Source: Chlorobium sp. N1 (lineage in GTDB: Bacteria > Bacteroidota > Chlorobiia > Chlorobiales > Chlorobiaceae). From it: a stretch of 64,000 nucleotides of DNA. The notes beneath the pieces were generated by a model. It was given only the letters and a program-made list of their open reading frames with translations, searched no databases and had not been told where the DNA came from. Position 1 is the first letter of the stretch. The number at the start of each line of letters is the position of its first letter. The position numbers were made by a program, and so were the translations under genes. This document shows, piece after piece, positions 51,877-61,600 of the stretch. The DNA is taken from contig NZ_SJPA01000006.1 in assembly GCF_004332115.1 (NCBI RefSeq), positions 1 to 64,000 of the forward strand. The letters are read 5' to 3'.

Positions 51877-53451
51877 TTACTTCGCGTAGGCGACGGAGCG
51901 GCGCTCCCGGACGATCGACACCTTGATCTGGCCGGGGTACTGCGCCTCGGACTCGATCTTGTGCGCGATGTCGTGGGCCAGCACGTCGGCCTGGCTGTCG
52001 CTGACGTTGTCACCCTCGACGATGACGCGGATCTCGCGGCCGGCCTGCAGGGCGTAGGTCTTCAGTACGCCCGGGAACCCCTTTGCGATCTCCTCGAGGC
52101 TCTCGAGGCGCTTCACGTTGCCGTCTGCGGTGACTGCACCGCGGGCTCCGGGGCGAGAGAGAGAGATGACGTTTGCGGCGTCGACCAGATCAGCGATCGG
52201 CGACTCCTTCTCGGCTTCGCCATGATGGGCGGCGATGGCGTTGAGCACCACGGCCGACTCCTTGAACTTCTGCATGAAATCCCTGCCGGCAAGGGCGTGC
52301 GGCTGGTCGGTATCGGGCAGGACGAGACCGATGTCGTGCAGGAGGCCGGCACGTTTGGCCTTGCGCGGATCGAGCTTGAGTTCGGTCGCCATGATTCCGG
52401 CAAGCATGGCCACCTCGCGACTGTGCTGCAGGAGGTTCTGGCCGTAGACGGTATGGAACTGCATGGTTCCGATAAGCCTGACGACCTCGGCGGGCATGTC
52501 GGGAATCTGGAGCGAGGAAAGAGCCTCTTCGCCAGCGCTCATGATGACTTCCGCCATCTCCTTGCCCGCGTCCTGGTAGGCCTTCTCTATAGCTACGGGA
52601 TGGATCACGCCATCGGCGAGGAGTTTCTTCAGGGTGAGCTTGGCGTGCTCGCGGCGCATCGGATCGAAGCAGGAGAGGATGACGACCTCCGGGGTGTCGT
52701 CGACGATGATGTCGACGCCGGTGGCGTTCTCGAAGGCCTTGATGTTGCGTCCCTCGCGCCCGATGATGCGGCCCTTGAGCTCGTCGCTCTGGATGTGCAC
52801 GACGCTCAGCGCGTTCTCGGTGGCCTGCTCGAATGAGATCCGCTGGATGGCGGTCAGGAGGGTCTTCTCGGCCAGGCGCCCGGCGTTCTCCTCGGCCTCC
52901 TCGTGGATCTTGTGGATGGTCTCGGTCGCTTCCTGGCGGGCCTTCGAGATCATATTGTCGATGAGCATCTGGCGGGCCTCGTCGGCCTGCAGGCCGCTCA
53001 GGCTCTCAAGGCGCTGGTTCTGTTCGGTGATGATGCGCTCGAGCTCTGCGGAGCGAGCCGAGGCCGTCTCCATCGTCTGGTCGAGCTCCTTCTGGCGGTC
53101 CTGGAGCTTGCGCTCGGTGTCGCGAACGTCCTGCAGCTGCTTCTTGAGCTGTCCTTCGCGCTGCTGCACCTGCTTCTGCATCTGGTTGAACTTGTTGTTC
53201 TTGATCACCACCTCCTGATCGAACTCCCGGCGCTTCTTCTTCCACTCCTGGTTGACTTCGGTGACCTTCAGCTCCTTGTACTCGTTGGCCTCCTTCTGGG
53301 CCTCCTGGACGATCTGCACGGCACGCTCCTCGGCTTCAAGAACCTTCGTCGTACCGACACGCTCGAGGAAGAAACGCCCGATGAAAAAACCTGCCGCGAA
53401 AAACACAACCGATGCGAAAATGATCAGAAACAGGTTTATGACAATTCCCAT
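51877..53451 (-). CDS. rny: Ribonuclease Y
   Basis: 524 aa. It has an N-terminal membrane anchor (about 5-27), a long coiled coil to about 205, a KH domain with 'GRIIGREGRNIKAFENATGVDIIVDDTPE', and an HD domain with 'GLLHDIGLVLPDTD' carrying the metal His-Asp. It is an endonuclease that starts mRNA decay at the membrane. A perfect AAGGAGGT precedes the ATG. Confidence 0.96.
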   Translation of the reverse strand: MGIVINLFLIIFASVVFFAAGFFIGRFFLERVGTTKVLEAEERAVQIVQEAQKEANEYKELKVTEVNQEWKKKRREFDQEVVIKNNKFNQMQKQVQQREGQLKKQLQDVRDTERKLQDRQKELDQTMETASARSAELERIITEQNQRLESLSGLQADEARQMLIDNMISKARQEATETIHKIHEEAEENAGRLAEKTLLTAIQRISFEQATENALSVVHIQSDELKGRIIGREGRNIKAFENATGVDIIVDDTPEVVILSCFDPMRREHAKLTLKKLLADGVIHPVAIEKAYQDAGKEMAEVIMSAGEEALSSLQIPDMPAEVVRLIGTMQFHTVYGQNLLQHSREVAMLAGIMATELKLDPRKAKRAGLLHDIGLVLPDTDQPHALAGRDFMQKFKESAVVLNAIAAHHGEAEKESPIADLVDAANVISLSRPGARGAVTADGNVKRLESLEEIAKGFPGVLKTYALQAGREIRVIVEGDNVSDSQADVLAHDIAHKIESEAQYPGQIKVSIVRERRSVAYAK

Positions 53452-53503
53452 TAAAAGTACCTCCTTTTTGTGCCGCAGTCAGCGACAGGGCACCATTTTA
53501 AAC

Positions 53504-53733
53504 AAAAAAATCCGCACCATGGCGAGATGTGTAAGTTCAAGAACCCGTTAAACACGGTGGGCGCCTCCTTCCCGTCTCTTGCTTCCAACGGTGCAGCGCG
53601 TGCACTGCACACGGGTTCCGGACGGATCCGGACACCGGCAAGGCCTGCAATCAAAAAGAAGAGTCTGGCTCCCTATTCTTTGATGTTAGTTCTTTTACTT
53701 ACAGACACCTCGATCTTCTGGTGCGGATATTTT
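53504..53733 (-). ncRNA. ssrS: Probable 6S RNA
   Basis: On the minus strand the 5' part ATCCGCACCA (53728-53719) pairs perfectly with TGGTGCGGAT (53519-53510), 219 nt apart, then CGAGGTGT with ACATCTCG and GTAAGT with ACTTAC, closing a long interrupted helix. Inside are GTGCAG...CTGCAC and TCCGGA stems; the 3' end runs into seven Ts. The overall rod with an open middle is the 6S RNA shape, and its place directly after zapA is the classic ssrS context. 6S RNA binds the sigma-70 holoenzyme in stationary phase. The length (about 220) is somewhat above the usual 180-200. Confidence 0.7.
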
Positions 53734-53753
53734 CCTACTCTCAATGTAACTGT

Positions 53754-54017
53754 TTACTCGAGATTGTCCCCGACAAAAGCGTTGAGGCCCTCGATTTTCC
53801 GCTGGAGTTCCGCCAGCGCATCCTCCAGCTGCAGCTTCTCCTCGGCAAGCGCAACGGCGGAGAGAACAGCGAGCCTCAGCGGTTCGAACGAGGGGGCCTG
53901 CTGGGCAAAACGGCGCATCCGCTGGTCGACCTCGCCCGCAGCCTTCTCGACGGCGTCGCGGGTGTCGGCACGAAGAGGGTACGTATCTCCGTAAACATTT
54001 ACATCAAACTTTTCCAT
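53754..54017 (-). CDS. zapA: Cell division protein ZapA
   Basis: 87 aa. 'MEKFDVNVYGDTYPLRADT' is the N-terminal domain, followed by a charged helix ('LAEEKLQLEDALAELQRKIEGL') that dimerises. It promotes FtsZ bundling. It lies 8 nt after the ZapB-like gene and just upstream of the 6S RNA. Confidence 0.88.
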   Translation of the reverse strand: MEKFDVNVYGDTYPLRADTRDAVEKAAGEVDQRMRRFAQQAPSFEPLRLAVLSAVALAEEKLQLEDALAELQRKIEGLNAFVGDNLE

Positions 54018-54025
54018 ATCGCGTC

Positions 54026-54334
54026 CTACACGGCCTGTCCGCCCCTGAGTTCCATTTCGATCTTCTGGAGTATCAAGACCAGCTTCTGCTTCACCTGCAG
54101 CTTTTCGGCGTAGGCAAGCTCTCCGACCGGACCCGCTCCCCCGCCTTTCGGCGCCGGCGTCGAGCCGCCCCCCGGAAGCTTCATCGATCGGAGGACCTCC
54201 TGGAGGCTTGCAAGTTCGGATTTCAGCGCCGCGTTCTCTTTCCGGCATGCGTCCAGCCGGTTGACGAGGGCGGTGATGCCTCCCTCGAGGGCGCCGATGC
54301 CGGCCAGTATGTCCTCTCCTTTCCGTTCAGGCAT
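54026..54334 (-). CDS. Small coiled-coil protein, possibly ZapB-like
   Basis: 102 aa. The first 50 residues form a heptad-like helix ('LVNRLDACRKENAALKSELASLQEVLRSM'), then a Gly/Pro-rich linker, then another helix. Coupling to zapA and the coiled-coil character suggest a divisome accessory protein, but there is no clear sequence match. It starts 14 nt after the pheT stop. Confidence 0.65.
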   Translation of the reverse strand: MPERKGEDILAGIGALEGGITALVNRLDACRKENAALKSELASLQEVLRSMKLPGGGSTPAPKGGGAGPVGELAYAEKLQVKQKLVLILQKIEMELRGGQAV

Positions 54335-54348
54335 GGAACAAGGGTATC

Positions 54349-56751
54349 TCAGACCTGTCTAATTACCGCACCAAGCTTACTTTCAGCATTGACTCCGACT
54401 GTGCGAAGGATCTCACTGATCCTGGCCTCCTGCAGGGTACCCTTGTGGTCGGCGATCGAGATCGAAAGCCCGACGCTCCTCTCGGCGTCCCGTTCGAACA
54501 GGTCGAAGACGGAGACGTCCCGGATGAGGGGGTCGCTGGAACGGACGAGTCCGACAAGCGACTGTACGGGAACCGTGCCTGGCAGGCTGAATGAAAGATC
54601 CCTCTGGACGGCGGGGAATTTCGAAGGCGGGTCGTAGACGACATCGGGGCTGTAGCCCTTTTCGAGCACCGGAACATCGAGTTCGACGATAAAGACGTCC
54701 TGCTCGATGTCGAACCCTGCAAGCACACCCGAATCGAGCCGGGTGACACGGCCTGCGGGGAGTAACCGTTTTTTCTTCCCTTCCGTCAGTTCCAAATCAA
54801 TACTGACAGTCTTGTCATTATAAATATTAACTGCTGATTTATCAAGCAAATTCAGCTTCCCGAGCAGCATCTCGACGGCACCGACGGCGTCGTAGAAATC
54901 GACCCTGTCGGAAGGCTGGTTCCAGCTGCGCGGGTAGCGGCTGCCGGTGAGCGCCATCGCCAGCCACTCCTTTTCATGGTAGGCGCCGAGCGGACCTCTC
55001 CCGTCAGCATCCGCACCGCTGGCGGCGGTGAAGCCATGGGCCACCTCGAAGAGGCGCATGTCGCGGTTGCCGTGGCGGATGTTGTGGGCGATGACCTTCA
55101 GCATGCCCGGAACAAGGCCGGGGCGCAGCACCTCCAGCCCTTCGCTGATGGGGTTGAGGACGGCGATGAGATCCTCGTTGAAAACCGCCGCCTCCTCGCG
55201 CTTCATGAGCGGGTTGGTGAGCACCTCGCGGAAATCGAGCCCGACCATGACCGAACGCAGGAAGTCGGGAAAGTACCCGGGACGTTTCCGCGAAGAGGGG
55301 TAGGTGGCCGCCATTCTCGGGGAGGCCTCGATGTTGTCGTAGCCGTGGAGGCGGGCAACCTCTTCGATGAGGTCGATCTCCTGCTGGACGTCGACACGGT
55401 AGGTCGGCACCCCGACCTGCATCACGCCCCCCTCGTCCGAGAGAACCCTGAAACCGATCCTGGAGAGCATCCCGGCCATCGCCTGAGGGGCGATGGCGGT
55501 GCCGAGCAGTTCGTTGGCGCGAGAAGGCCGGAAGGGCATGACGGAGGGGGCCGGCTCCAGCTCGCCCTGCATGTGGGCAACCTCCACCGTTCCGCCGGCG
55601 ATCTCGAGGATCAGGGCGACGGCTGCCCGGGCTGCCGCCGTGACGCCGGCAGGATCGATGCCCCGCTCGAAGCGGTAGGAGGAGTCGGAAGAGATCCCTG
55701 AAAGCCGGGCTGAACGGCGGACGGGAGAGGGGGAGAAATACGCCGCTTCGAGCAGGATGTCGACGGTTCCCTCGGTGACGGCCGAATCCAGCCCGCCCAT
55801 CACACCGGCCAGGGCCACCGGTTTTTTCCCGTCGCAGATGACCGGCATGCCCGCCTGCACGGAGCAGCTTTCGCCATTCAGCGCGGTGAAGGTGCCCTCG
55901 ATGTCGCTGCGCACGATGACGCGCCCGCCCTCGAGCTTGTGGAGATCGAAGGCGTGCAGCGGCTGGCCGAGCGCATGCAGGACGTAGTTGGTGATGTCGA
56001 CGATGTTGTTCTTCGGACGTAGCCCGATGGACTCGAGCCTTTCTGCGAGCCATCGGGGCGAAGGAGCCACGGTGACGCCGCGGATGAGGGTGCCGAGATA
56101 GAGCGGGCAGGCCCCGGCGTCCAGGATCTCGACGAGGGAGCCGCTCCGGGAGAACTCGACCGCCGCACCCTCCGGACGCCGGATGCTCTCCGGGGAGTCG
56201 GCGAGCTCACGGGCGATGCCGAGATGCGAAAGCACGTCGGGACGGTTCGGGGTGACGGCGATATCGAGCACCGTATCGGAATGGAGATAGCGCGCGAAAG
56301 GCTCCCCGACCCGGCACTCGGCGCCAAGCTCCATGACGCCGGAGTGGTCCCCGGAAAGACCGAGCTCGTCGGCGGCGCAGATCATGCCGAAAGACCGCTG
56401 GCCGCGGATCTTGGAAGGCTTGATCGTGAAGGAGGTTCCGTCCTCCATCGCAAGGCGTGCTCCGGCGGTCGCCACCGGCACGACCATCCCGGCGGCCACG
56501 TTCGGCGCGCCGCAGACGATCTGCAGCGGCTCCTCTCCGCCGACCTCGACCATACAGACCCTCAGTCGGTCCGCATCGGGATGGGCCTCGACCGAAAGCA
56601 CACGGCCGACCACGACCCGCTCGTCTGGCAGCGGAGTCGAATCCACCTCCTCGACCTCGAGACCGAGAAAGGTGAGACGGTCGACAAGGGCCGGAATGTC
56701 TGGAGAGAATGAGGGAAGGAAGTCCCCGAGCCAGCTGACAGATATTTTCAT
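54349..56751 (-). CDS. pheT: Phenylalanine-tRNA ligase beta subunit
   Basis: 800 aa. It has the N-terminal tRNA-binding/OB domain ('VVGRVLSVEAHPDADRLRVCMVEVGGEEPLQIVCGAPNV'), the B3/B4 editing domain, B5 ('VRRSARLSGISSDSSYRFERGIDP' precedes it), and the C-terminal ferredoxin-like anticodon-binding domain. It forms the alpha2-beta2 enzyme with PheS, which is not adjacent. ATG 56751. Confidence 0.97.
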   Translation of the reverse strand: MKISVSWLGDFLPSFSPDIPALVDRLTFLGLEVEEVDSTPLPDERVVVGRVLSVEAHPDADRLRVCMVEVGGEEPLQIVCGAPNVAAGMVVPVATAGARLAMEDGTSFTIKPSKIRGQRSFGMICAADELGLSGDHSGVMELGAECRVGEPFARYLHSDTVLDIAVTPNRPDVLSHLGIARELADSPESIRRPEGAAVEFSRSGSLVEILDAGACPLYLGTLIRGVTVAPSPRWLAERLESIGLRPKNNIVDITNYVLHALGQPLHAFDLHKLEGGRVIVRSDIEGTFTALNGESCSVQAGMPVICDGKKPVALAGVMGGLDSAVTEGTVDILLEAAYFSPSPVRRSARLSGISSDSSYRFERGIDPAGVTAAARAAVALILEIAGGTVEVAHMQGELEPAPSVMPFRPSRANELLGTAIAPQAMAGMLSRIGFRVLSDEGGVMQVGVPTYRVDVQQEIDLIEEVARLHGYDNIEASPRMAATYPSSRKRPGYFPDFLRSVMVGLDFREVLTNPLMKREEAAVFNEDLIAVLNPISEGLEVLRPGLVPGMLKVIAHNIRHGNRDMRLFEVAHGFTAASGADADGRGPLGAYHEKEWLAMALTGSRYPRSWNQPSDRVDFYDAVGAVEMLLGKLNLLDKSAVNIYNDKTVSIDLELTEGKKKRLLPAGRVTRLDSGVLAGFDIEQDVFIVELDVPVLEKGYSPDVVYDPPSKFPAVQRDLSFSLPGTVPVQSLVGLVRSSDPLIRDVSVFDLFERDAERSVGLSISIADHKGTLQEARISEILRTVGVNAESKLGAVIRQV

Positions 56752-56784
56752 AGGAGTGAAAACCTGCGTTCGTTTACAATAAAA

Positions 56785-56815
56785 AAAGCCCTGTTCCGGC
56801 TAAGGACAGAGCTTT
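56785..56815 (-). terminator. Rho-independent terminator of the tRNA cluster
   Basis: Minus strand: AAAGCTCTGTCC, 6-nt loop, GGAACAGGGCTTT, then TTTT. It lies 6 nt after tRNA-Glu and before pheT. Confidence 0.85.
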
Positions 56816-56821
56816 GAAGTG

Positions 56822-56893
56822 TGACCCCAACGGGATTCGAACCCGTCCCGCCACCTTGAAAGGGTGGTGACCTAACCGCTAGTCGATGGGGCC
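56822..56893 (-). tRNA. tRNA-Glu (anticodon UUC)
   Basis: Acceptor GGCCCCA/TGGGGTC with one G-U pair, anticodon loop CTTTCAA giving TTC, T-loop GTTCGAATC. CCA is not encoded. Last tRNA of a four-gene cluster. Confidence 0.95.
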
Positions 56894-56903
56894 AAAAAAC
56901 ATG

Positions 56904-56978
56904 GGTGAATGAGGGGACTCGAACCCCCGACCTCCAGGGCCACAACCTGGCGCTCTAACCAACTGAGCTACAATCACC
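56904..56978 (-). tRNA. tRNA-His (anticodon GUG)
   Basis: Anticodon loop TTGTGGC giving GTG. The extra G(-1) opposite C73 is encoded, as expected for bacterial tRNA-His. The acceptor GGTGATTG/CATTCACC has a T-T mismatch in the fifth pair of the normal stem. CCA is not encoded. Confidence 0.93.
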
Positions 56979-57004
56979 ATAGAAAACGAAAAAACAGACT
57001 TCCC

Positions 57005-57080
<76 letters not shown>

Positions 57081-57105
57081 GTCGTCACTCCCGATACCTC
57101 TTCAG

Positions 57106-57178
57106 TCGGGGCACCGAGACTCGAACTCGGGACCTCCTGCTCCCAAAGCAGGCACGCTACCAGCTGCGCCATGCCCCG
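57106..57178 (-). tRNA. tRNA-Pro (anticodon UGG)
   Basis: Acceptor CGGGGCA/TGCCCCG, anticodon loop TTTGGGA giving TGG, T-loop GTTCGAGTC, CCA not encoded. First gene of the cluster Pro-Arg-His-Glu. Confidence 0.95.
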
Positions 57179-57197
57179 TATTCTTAACGGAAGGCTC

Positions 57198-57228
57198 CAA
57201 ATATAGCCTCGATGCTCAAACTATCAAA
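57198..57228 (-). promoter_or_regulatory. Promoter of the tRNA cluster, Bacteroidetes-like
   Basis: On the minus strand TTTG (57228-57225), 19 nt, then TATATTTG (57205-57198). This matches the primary-sigma promoter form TTTG-N19-21-TAnnTTTG described in Bacteroidetes. The start would be near 57191, about 13 nt before tRNA-Pro. Confidence 0.6.
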
Positions 57229-57267
57229 GAAAAAACCATATACGCGCAAAAAAAAGTTCTCGACGGC

Positions 57268-58668
57268 CTACCGGTCGGCACCACCCTCAACCGGACGGAG
57301 AAGGCGGCCGGTGAGCCGGCGCAGCTCGAGCTCGCGAAGCCGCAGATCGTAACGCGACGAGGCGCTGCTTTTTTCGGCGTTGATCAGGTTCAGCTGCGCC
57401 TCCCTGAAGGTTGTCGCGTCGGCCTGCCCGAGCACGTAGAGCTCGCGGGTCCTGTCGAAATTGAGCCGGGCCGCCTCGATGTTCTTCTCTTCGAAGCCGA
57501 GCACGCGGCGGCTGTTCTCCCAGGCGCGGCGCGCATCGGCCAGCTGGCGCTCGAGTTCGGAGGCAGCCCGTTCTTCGGCAATGCGGCTGTTCAGCCATTC
57601 GATGCGCGCGTTCTCGCTCTTTATGGCGCTCTGCCGCCCGTTGAATATCGGCCAGCTCAGGCTGACCGACCCCGATGCGCCGGGAGAGGAGCCCTCAAGC
57701 GTGGGCTCATGGCCCTCGGCGTAGCGGCTGAGGCCCCAGGCGGCTTCGAGTCCGATTTCGGGATAGTGGTCGGAGCGGCTCTGGAGCAGGGCGAACCGGC
57801 TGTCGCGCACTTCCCGCCTCTTGACGAGCCAGGCGGCGTTCGACTCGTGGGCCCATGCCCTGAGCGTGTCGAGCGGCGCCGCGGGACGGGCTTCGGCGGT
57901 GTCGGCAAGGGCGAATCGCTCCCCGAGCGGCAGGGAAAGCAGCACGTTGAGGGCCCGCAAGGACTGTTCGCTCTTGAGGCGGGCGTTAAGGAGGGTGACG
58001 CGGTCGTTGTTGCGGTCGACCTCGGCGGCGAGCACCTCCCGGGTGTTGGCCTGGCCGTATTCGGCCCTCAGCCTGGCGCGCCGGAGCCGTTCCTCCGATA
58101 TCTCAACGCCCTTTCCGGCCGTCCGGAGCTGCTCCTGCGAGTCGGCGGCATCGAAATAGGCCCGGGCAACCTCCATGAGGGCGTCCTCGATCTTCTGGCG
58201 CGCCCGCAGCGTACCGAGCGCTCCTGCATTCTTCAGTCGCCGGAAGGTGAAGTAGGTGCCGAACCCGTCGAAGAGGGTATAGGAGGCCTGCAGCTGCGCG
58301 GATGCTACCGTCGACTCTACCAGGGTCAGCTGTCCTCCCCTGCCGGGATCCTGCCAGGAGAGCGCCGAGACGGCAGAGACCTTCGGCAGGAGCCCCGCGT
58401 TGCCGATATGGACCCCGTTCCGGGCGATCCGCTCCTCTCCCCTGGCGATACGCACGTCGGTGTTGTGCTCGAGGGCGATCACCATGGCTTCGGAAAGGCT
58501 CAGGCGGGGAAGGGCCAGCACGGTATCGGCCGTCACCGGAGCCGGAAGCGGCGGTTCTGCCGCCGCGACGAAGCCGGGAAAAGCCGCTGCCAGGGCAAGG
58601 GAGATGAGGACTCCTTTCAGGCCGGCCCGGACAGGTGCGGGCGTGGTTGGTCGGATGGCGGTGGTCAT
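57268..58668 (-). CDS. TolC-family outer membrane factor of an RND efflux system
   Basis: 466 aa. An N-terminal signal/anchor stretch ('GLKGVLISLALAAAFPGFVAAA') then two TolC-fold repeats; 'LSLSEAMVIALEHNTDVRIARGEERIARNGVHI' and 'SVSLSWPIFNGRQSAIKSENARIEWL' are the typical helices. Its ATG overlaps the RND pump stop (ATGA), so pump and channel are coupled. Differs from the TolC protein at 36.5 kb. Confidence 0.93.
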   Translation of the reverse strand: MTTAIRPTTPAPVRAGLKGVLISLALAAAFPGFVAAAEPPLPAPVTADTVLALPRLSLSEAMVIALEHNTDVRIARGEERIARNGVHIGNAGLLPKVSAVSALSWQDPGRGGQLTLVESTVASAQLQASYTLFDGFGTYFTFRRLKNAGALGTLRARQKIEDALMEVARAYFDAADSQEQLRTAGKGVEISEERLRRARLRAEYGQANTREVLAAEVDRNNDRVTLLNARLKSEQSLRALNVLLSLPLGERFALADTAEARPAAPLDTLRAWAHESNAAWLVKRREVRDSRFALLQSRSDHYPEIGLEAAWGLSRYAEGHEPTLEGSSPGASGSVSLSWPIFNGRQSAIKSENARIEWLNSRIAEERAASELERQLADARRAWENSRRVLGFEEKNIEAARLNFDRTRELYVLGQADATTFREAQLNLINAEKSSASSRYDLRLRELELRRLTGRLLRPVEGGADR

Positions 58669-61600
58669 GGCTGCTGCTCCCTGGTGAATATTTCCTCACG
58701 CCAGGCCGGCTCGACCTCCTCCGGCGTAAAGGTCCGTTTGCGGAAGAAACCGTAGAGATGGCGGCGTGAGGCGTTGAAGAGCATCAGGAGCGAGGGGACG
58801 ACGATAAGGGTCAGGGTGGTCCCGAACAGCAGGCCGTAGGCGACGGAGATGGCCATCGGCGAGAGGAACTGCGCCTGGCGGCTCTGCTCGAAAATGAGCG
58901 GACCGAGGCCGGCGATGGTGGTGATGGAGGTCAGGATGATCGGTCGGAACCGGCTCAGGCCGACCTGGTAGACCGCCTCTTCCACGCTCGCCCCCTCCTT
59001 GATCCTGCGGTTGAAGGTGCTGATGAAGACCAGTGAATCGTTGACGACGATGCCGAGCAGGGCGATGAAGCCGAAGAGGGAGAGGATGCTGAGGATGTAG
59101 CCCTGGATGAAATGCCCCCAGGCCACTCCGACGAGGGTGAACGGCAGGAGCAGCATCACCAGAAGCGCCTGGCTGAAGGAACGGAAGGTGACGACGATGA
59201 TCAGGTACATGATGAAGAGCAGCGCCGGAAAGGCGATGCGCATCGAGCCGGTGGTCTTGCCGCTCTCCCTGCTCTGTCCCTCGTAATTGAAGCTGACGTC
59301 GGGATAGGCCTCGAGCACCTGCGGCATCACCGTCGCCTCGATCAGGTCGAGCAGCTGGGGCACGGAGGTTTTGGGGCTGGCGATGTCCGCCTCGATCTTG
59401 ATGACCCGCTGCGCATCGATATGGTTGACGGTCGCCACGCCGCGCTCGACCTGCAGGTCGGCGATCTGGCGCAGCGGAATGGTCCGCCCGTCGTCAAGGC
59501 GGATGAACATGGACTCCACGGCCCCGATGCTCGAACGCTCCCCTTCGGCGTAGCGCACCCACACCTTCACCTCGTCGATGCCGCGCAGCAGCCGCTGCGC
59601 CTCGCGCCCGAAGAAGGCCGAACGGACCTGCTGCATCACCTGCCCGGTGGTAAGCCCCAGGGCGAAGGCTTTCTCGTTCAGCCGCACCGTCACCTCCTCG
59701 AGACCGGGCGGGCTGTCGTCGGCGACATCCTTGAGCTGCTCCATCGCCTTCAGCTCGCGCTCGAGCATGGCGCGCGCAAGGTCGAGCTGGCGGAGGTTGT
59801 CGCTCTTCAGGGCGATGGAGACGGGCATGCCCCAGAACCCGCCGCCGCCGATGATCAGCCTGGTCGCGCCGGGGATCGTGCCGATCGCCCGGCGGAACCG
59901 GTTGCCGGCCTCGAGGCTGCTGATGGAGCGCAGGCGGTTGTCGACGAGGGCGACGCGCAGGCCGCCCTGATGGGCCTGGGGGCCGAGGGAGCGGGAAACC
60001 GCCGTCAAAAGGCCGTCCTGGCTGCCGCTCTCTTCGCGGTAGGCCCGGTCGACCGCCCATACTTTCGCCTCCATCTCCCCAAGGAGCCGTTCGGTCGTCG
60101 ACTGGGGCGTACCTGCCGGCATTTCGAAGGTGATGTCGACGCTGCTGTGCTCGATGATCGGGAAGAAGGTCGCCTTGATGAGCCCGCCCTTCATGGCACC
60201 GAACGTGACGACAAGGAGCGCCACCGGCACCACGGCCGTCACGAGCGGGTTGCGGATGGCGAAGCGGAGCACCGGGGCGTAGAGCACGTCGCGCTGCAGA
60301 TGGAGGAATGCCTCCGACTTCCGCAGGATCCAGCTCTTCTCCTCAGGCTTTGCGTGCAGGGCTTTCGAGTGGGCGATGTGGGCGGGCAGGATAAAAATGC
60401 CCTCGACGAGCGAAATCAATAGCGTCGTCATGGCCACGAAGGCGATATCCTTGACGCGCTGGCCGAGGTCGCCGTCGAGAAAGAGGAAGAGGAGGAAGAG
60501 CACGACGGTCGTGAGTACGGCCGCAGCGACGGAGGGAATGACCTCGAGGGTGCCGTTGATGGCAGCCTGCAGCGGCTTCTCACCTTTCTCGTAGCGCTGG
60601 TAGATGCTCTCGGCGATGACGATGCCGTCATCGACCAGGATGCCGACCACCAGGATCATCCCGAGGAGCGAGACCACGTTGATGGAAAGGCCGTAAAGGT
60701 TGCCGATCATGAACATGCCGGCAAACGAGAACGGAATGCTGGCGGCGACCCAGAGCGCCAGGCGGGGATTGAGAGAGAACGCGAGGAAGAGCACCACGAG
60801 CACCATGCCGACCAGCCCGTTCCATGTCAGGATGTCGGCCCGCTCCTTGACGATGGCCGATCCGTCCCAGAGCACGTCGATATCGACGTCGGGATGGCGC
60901 ATGTCGAAATCCCTGGCGACCGCTTCGGCATCCTGCCTGATGCGGAACATGTCCTCGTCGGCGCTCCTGGAAACCTCGACGATGATCGACGGGGTGCCGT
61001 TGAACCACCTGCGGTTGGGATCCTCGGCCCACCGGTCCCTCACGTCGGCCAGTTCGCCGAGCCTTACGACCGCCCCGCTGCCGTCGGAACGGACCACGAG
61101 GTTCTCTAGCTCCGCGGCGTAGTACCCTTTGCTGTCGGCACGGATGAGCAGGTCCTCCCGCTCGCCCCGGATGGTGCCGCCGGTGATCTTGACGTTGGCT
61201 CTGCCAACCGCCGAAGCGATCTCCTCGAAGGTGATGCCGTAGGAACGCATGGCGTTCTCACGCAGGCCGATCTCGATCTCCTCCTCGGGAAAGCCGCTCA
61301 GCTCGATCTTGGTGGCGGCCCCCCGGTTGCGCAGCTCACGCTCGAGGGCACGGGCGTATCCTTTCAGGGTCTGCAGGTCGACGTCGCCGTGCAGGGAGTA
61401 TGAGATGACGAAATCGACCCGTTCCTGCTTGTAGACCCGCAGGTCCTCCAGCTCTGCAGGAAATGAGCTGATCTGGTTGACCGCGTTGGTCACCTCCTGG
61501 AGGAGCTCGTTGGGATCGGCTCCTTTCATCAGCTCCACGGTGATGGTGGTGCTGTTCTCGCGCGAAGCCGAGGTGACCCGGTCGATGCCGCTCACCCCCT

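Noticed and set aside
53451-53654. Minus-strand frame of 67 codons between zapA and rny
   Set aside because: It overlaps the probable 6S RNA, has no ribosome binding site, and its residues show no protein-like pattern.
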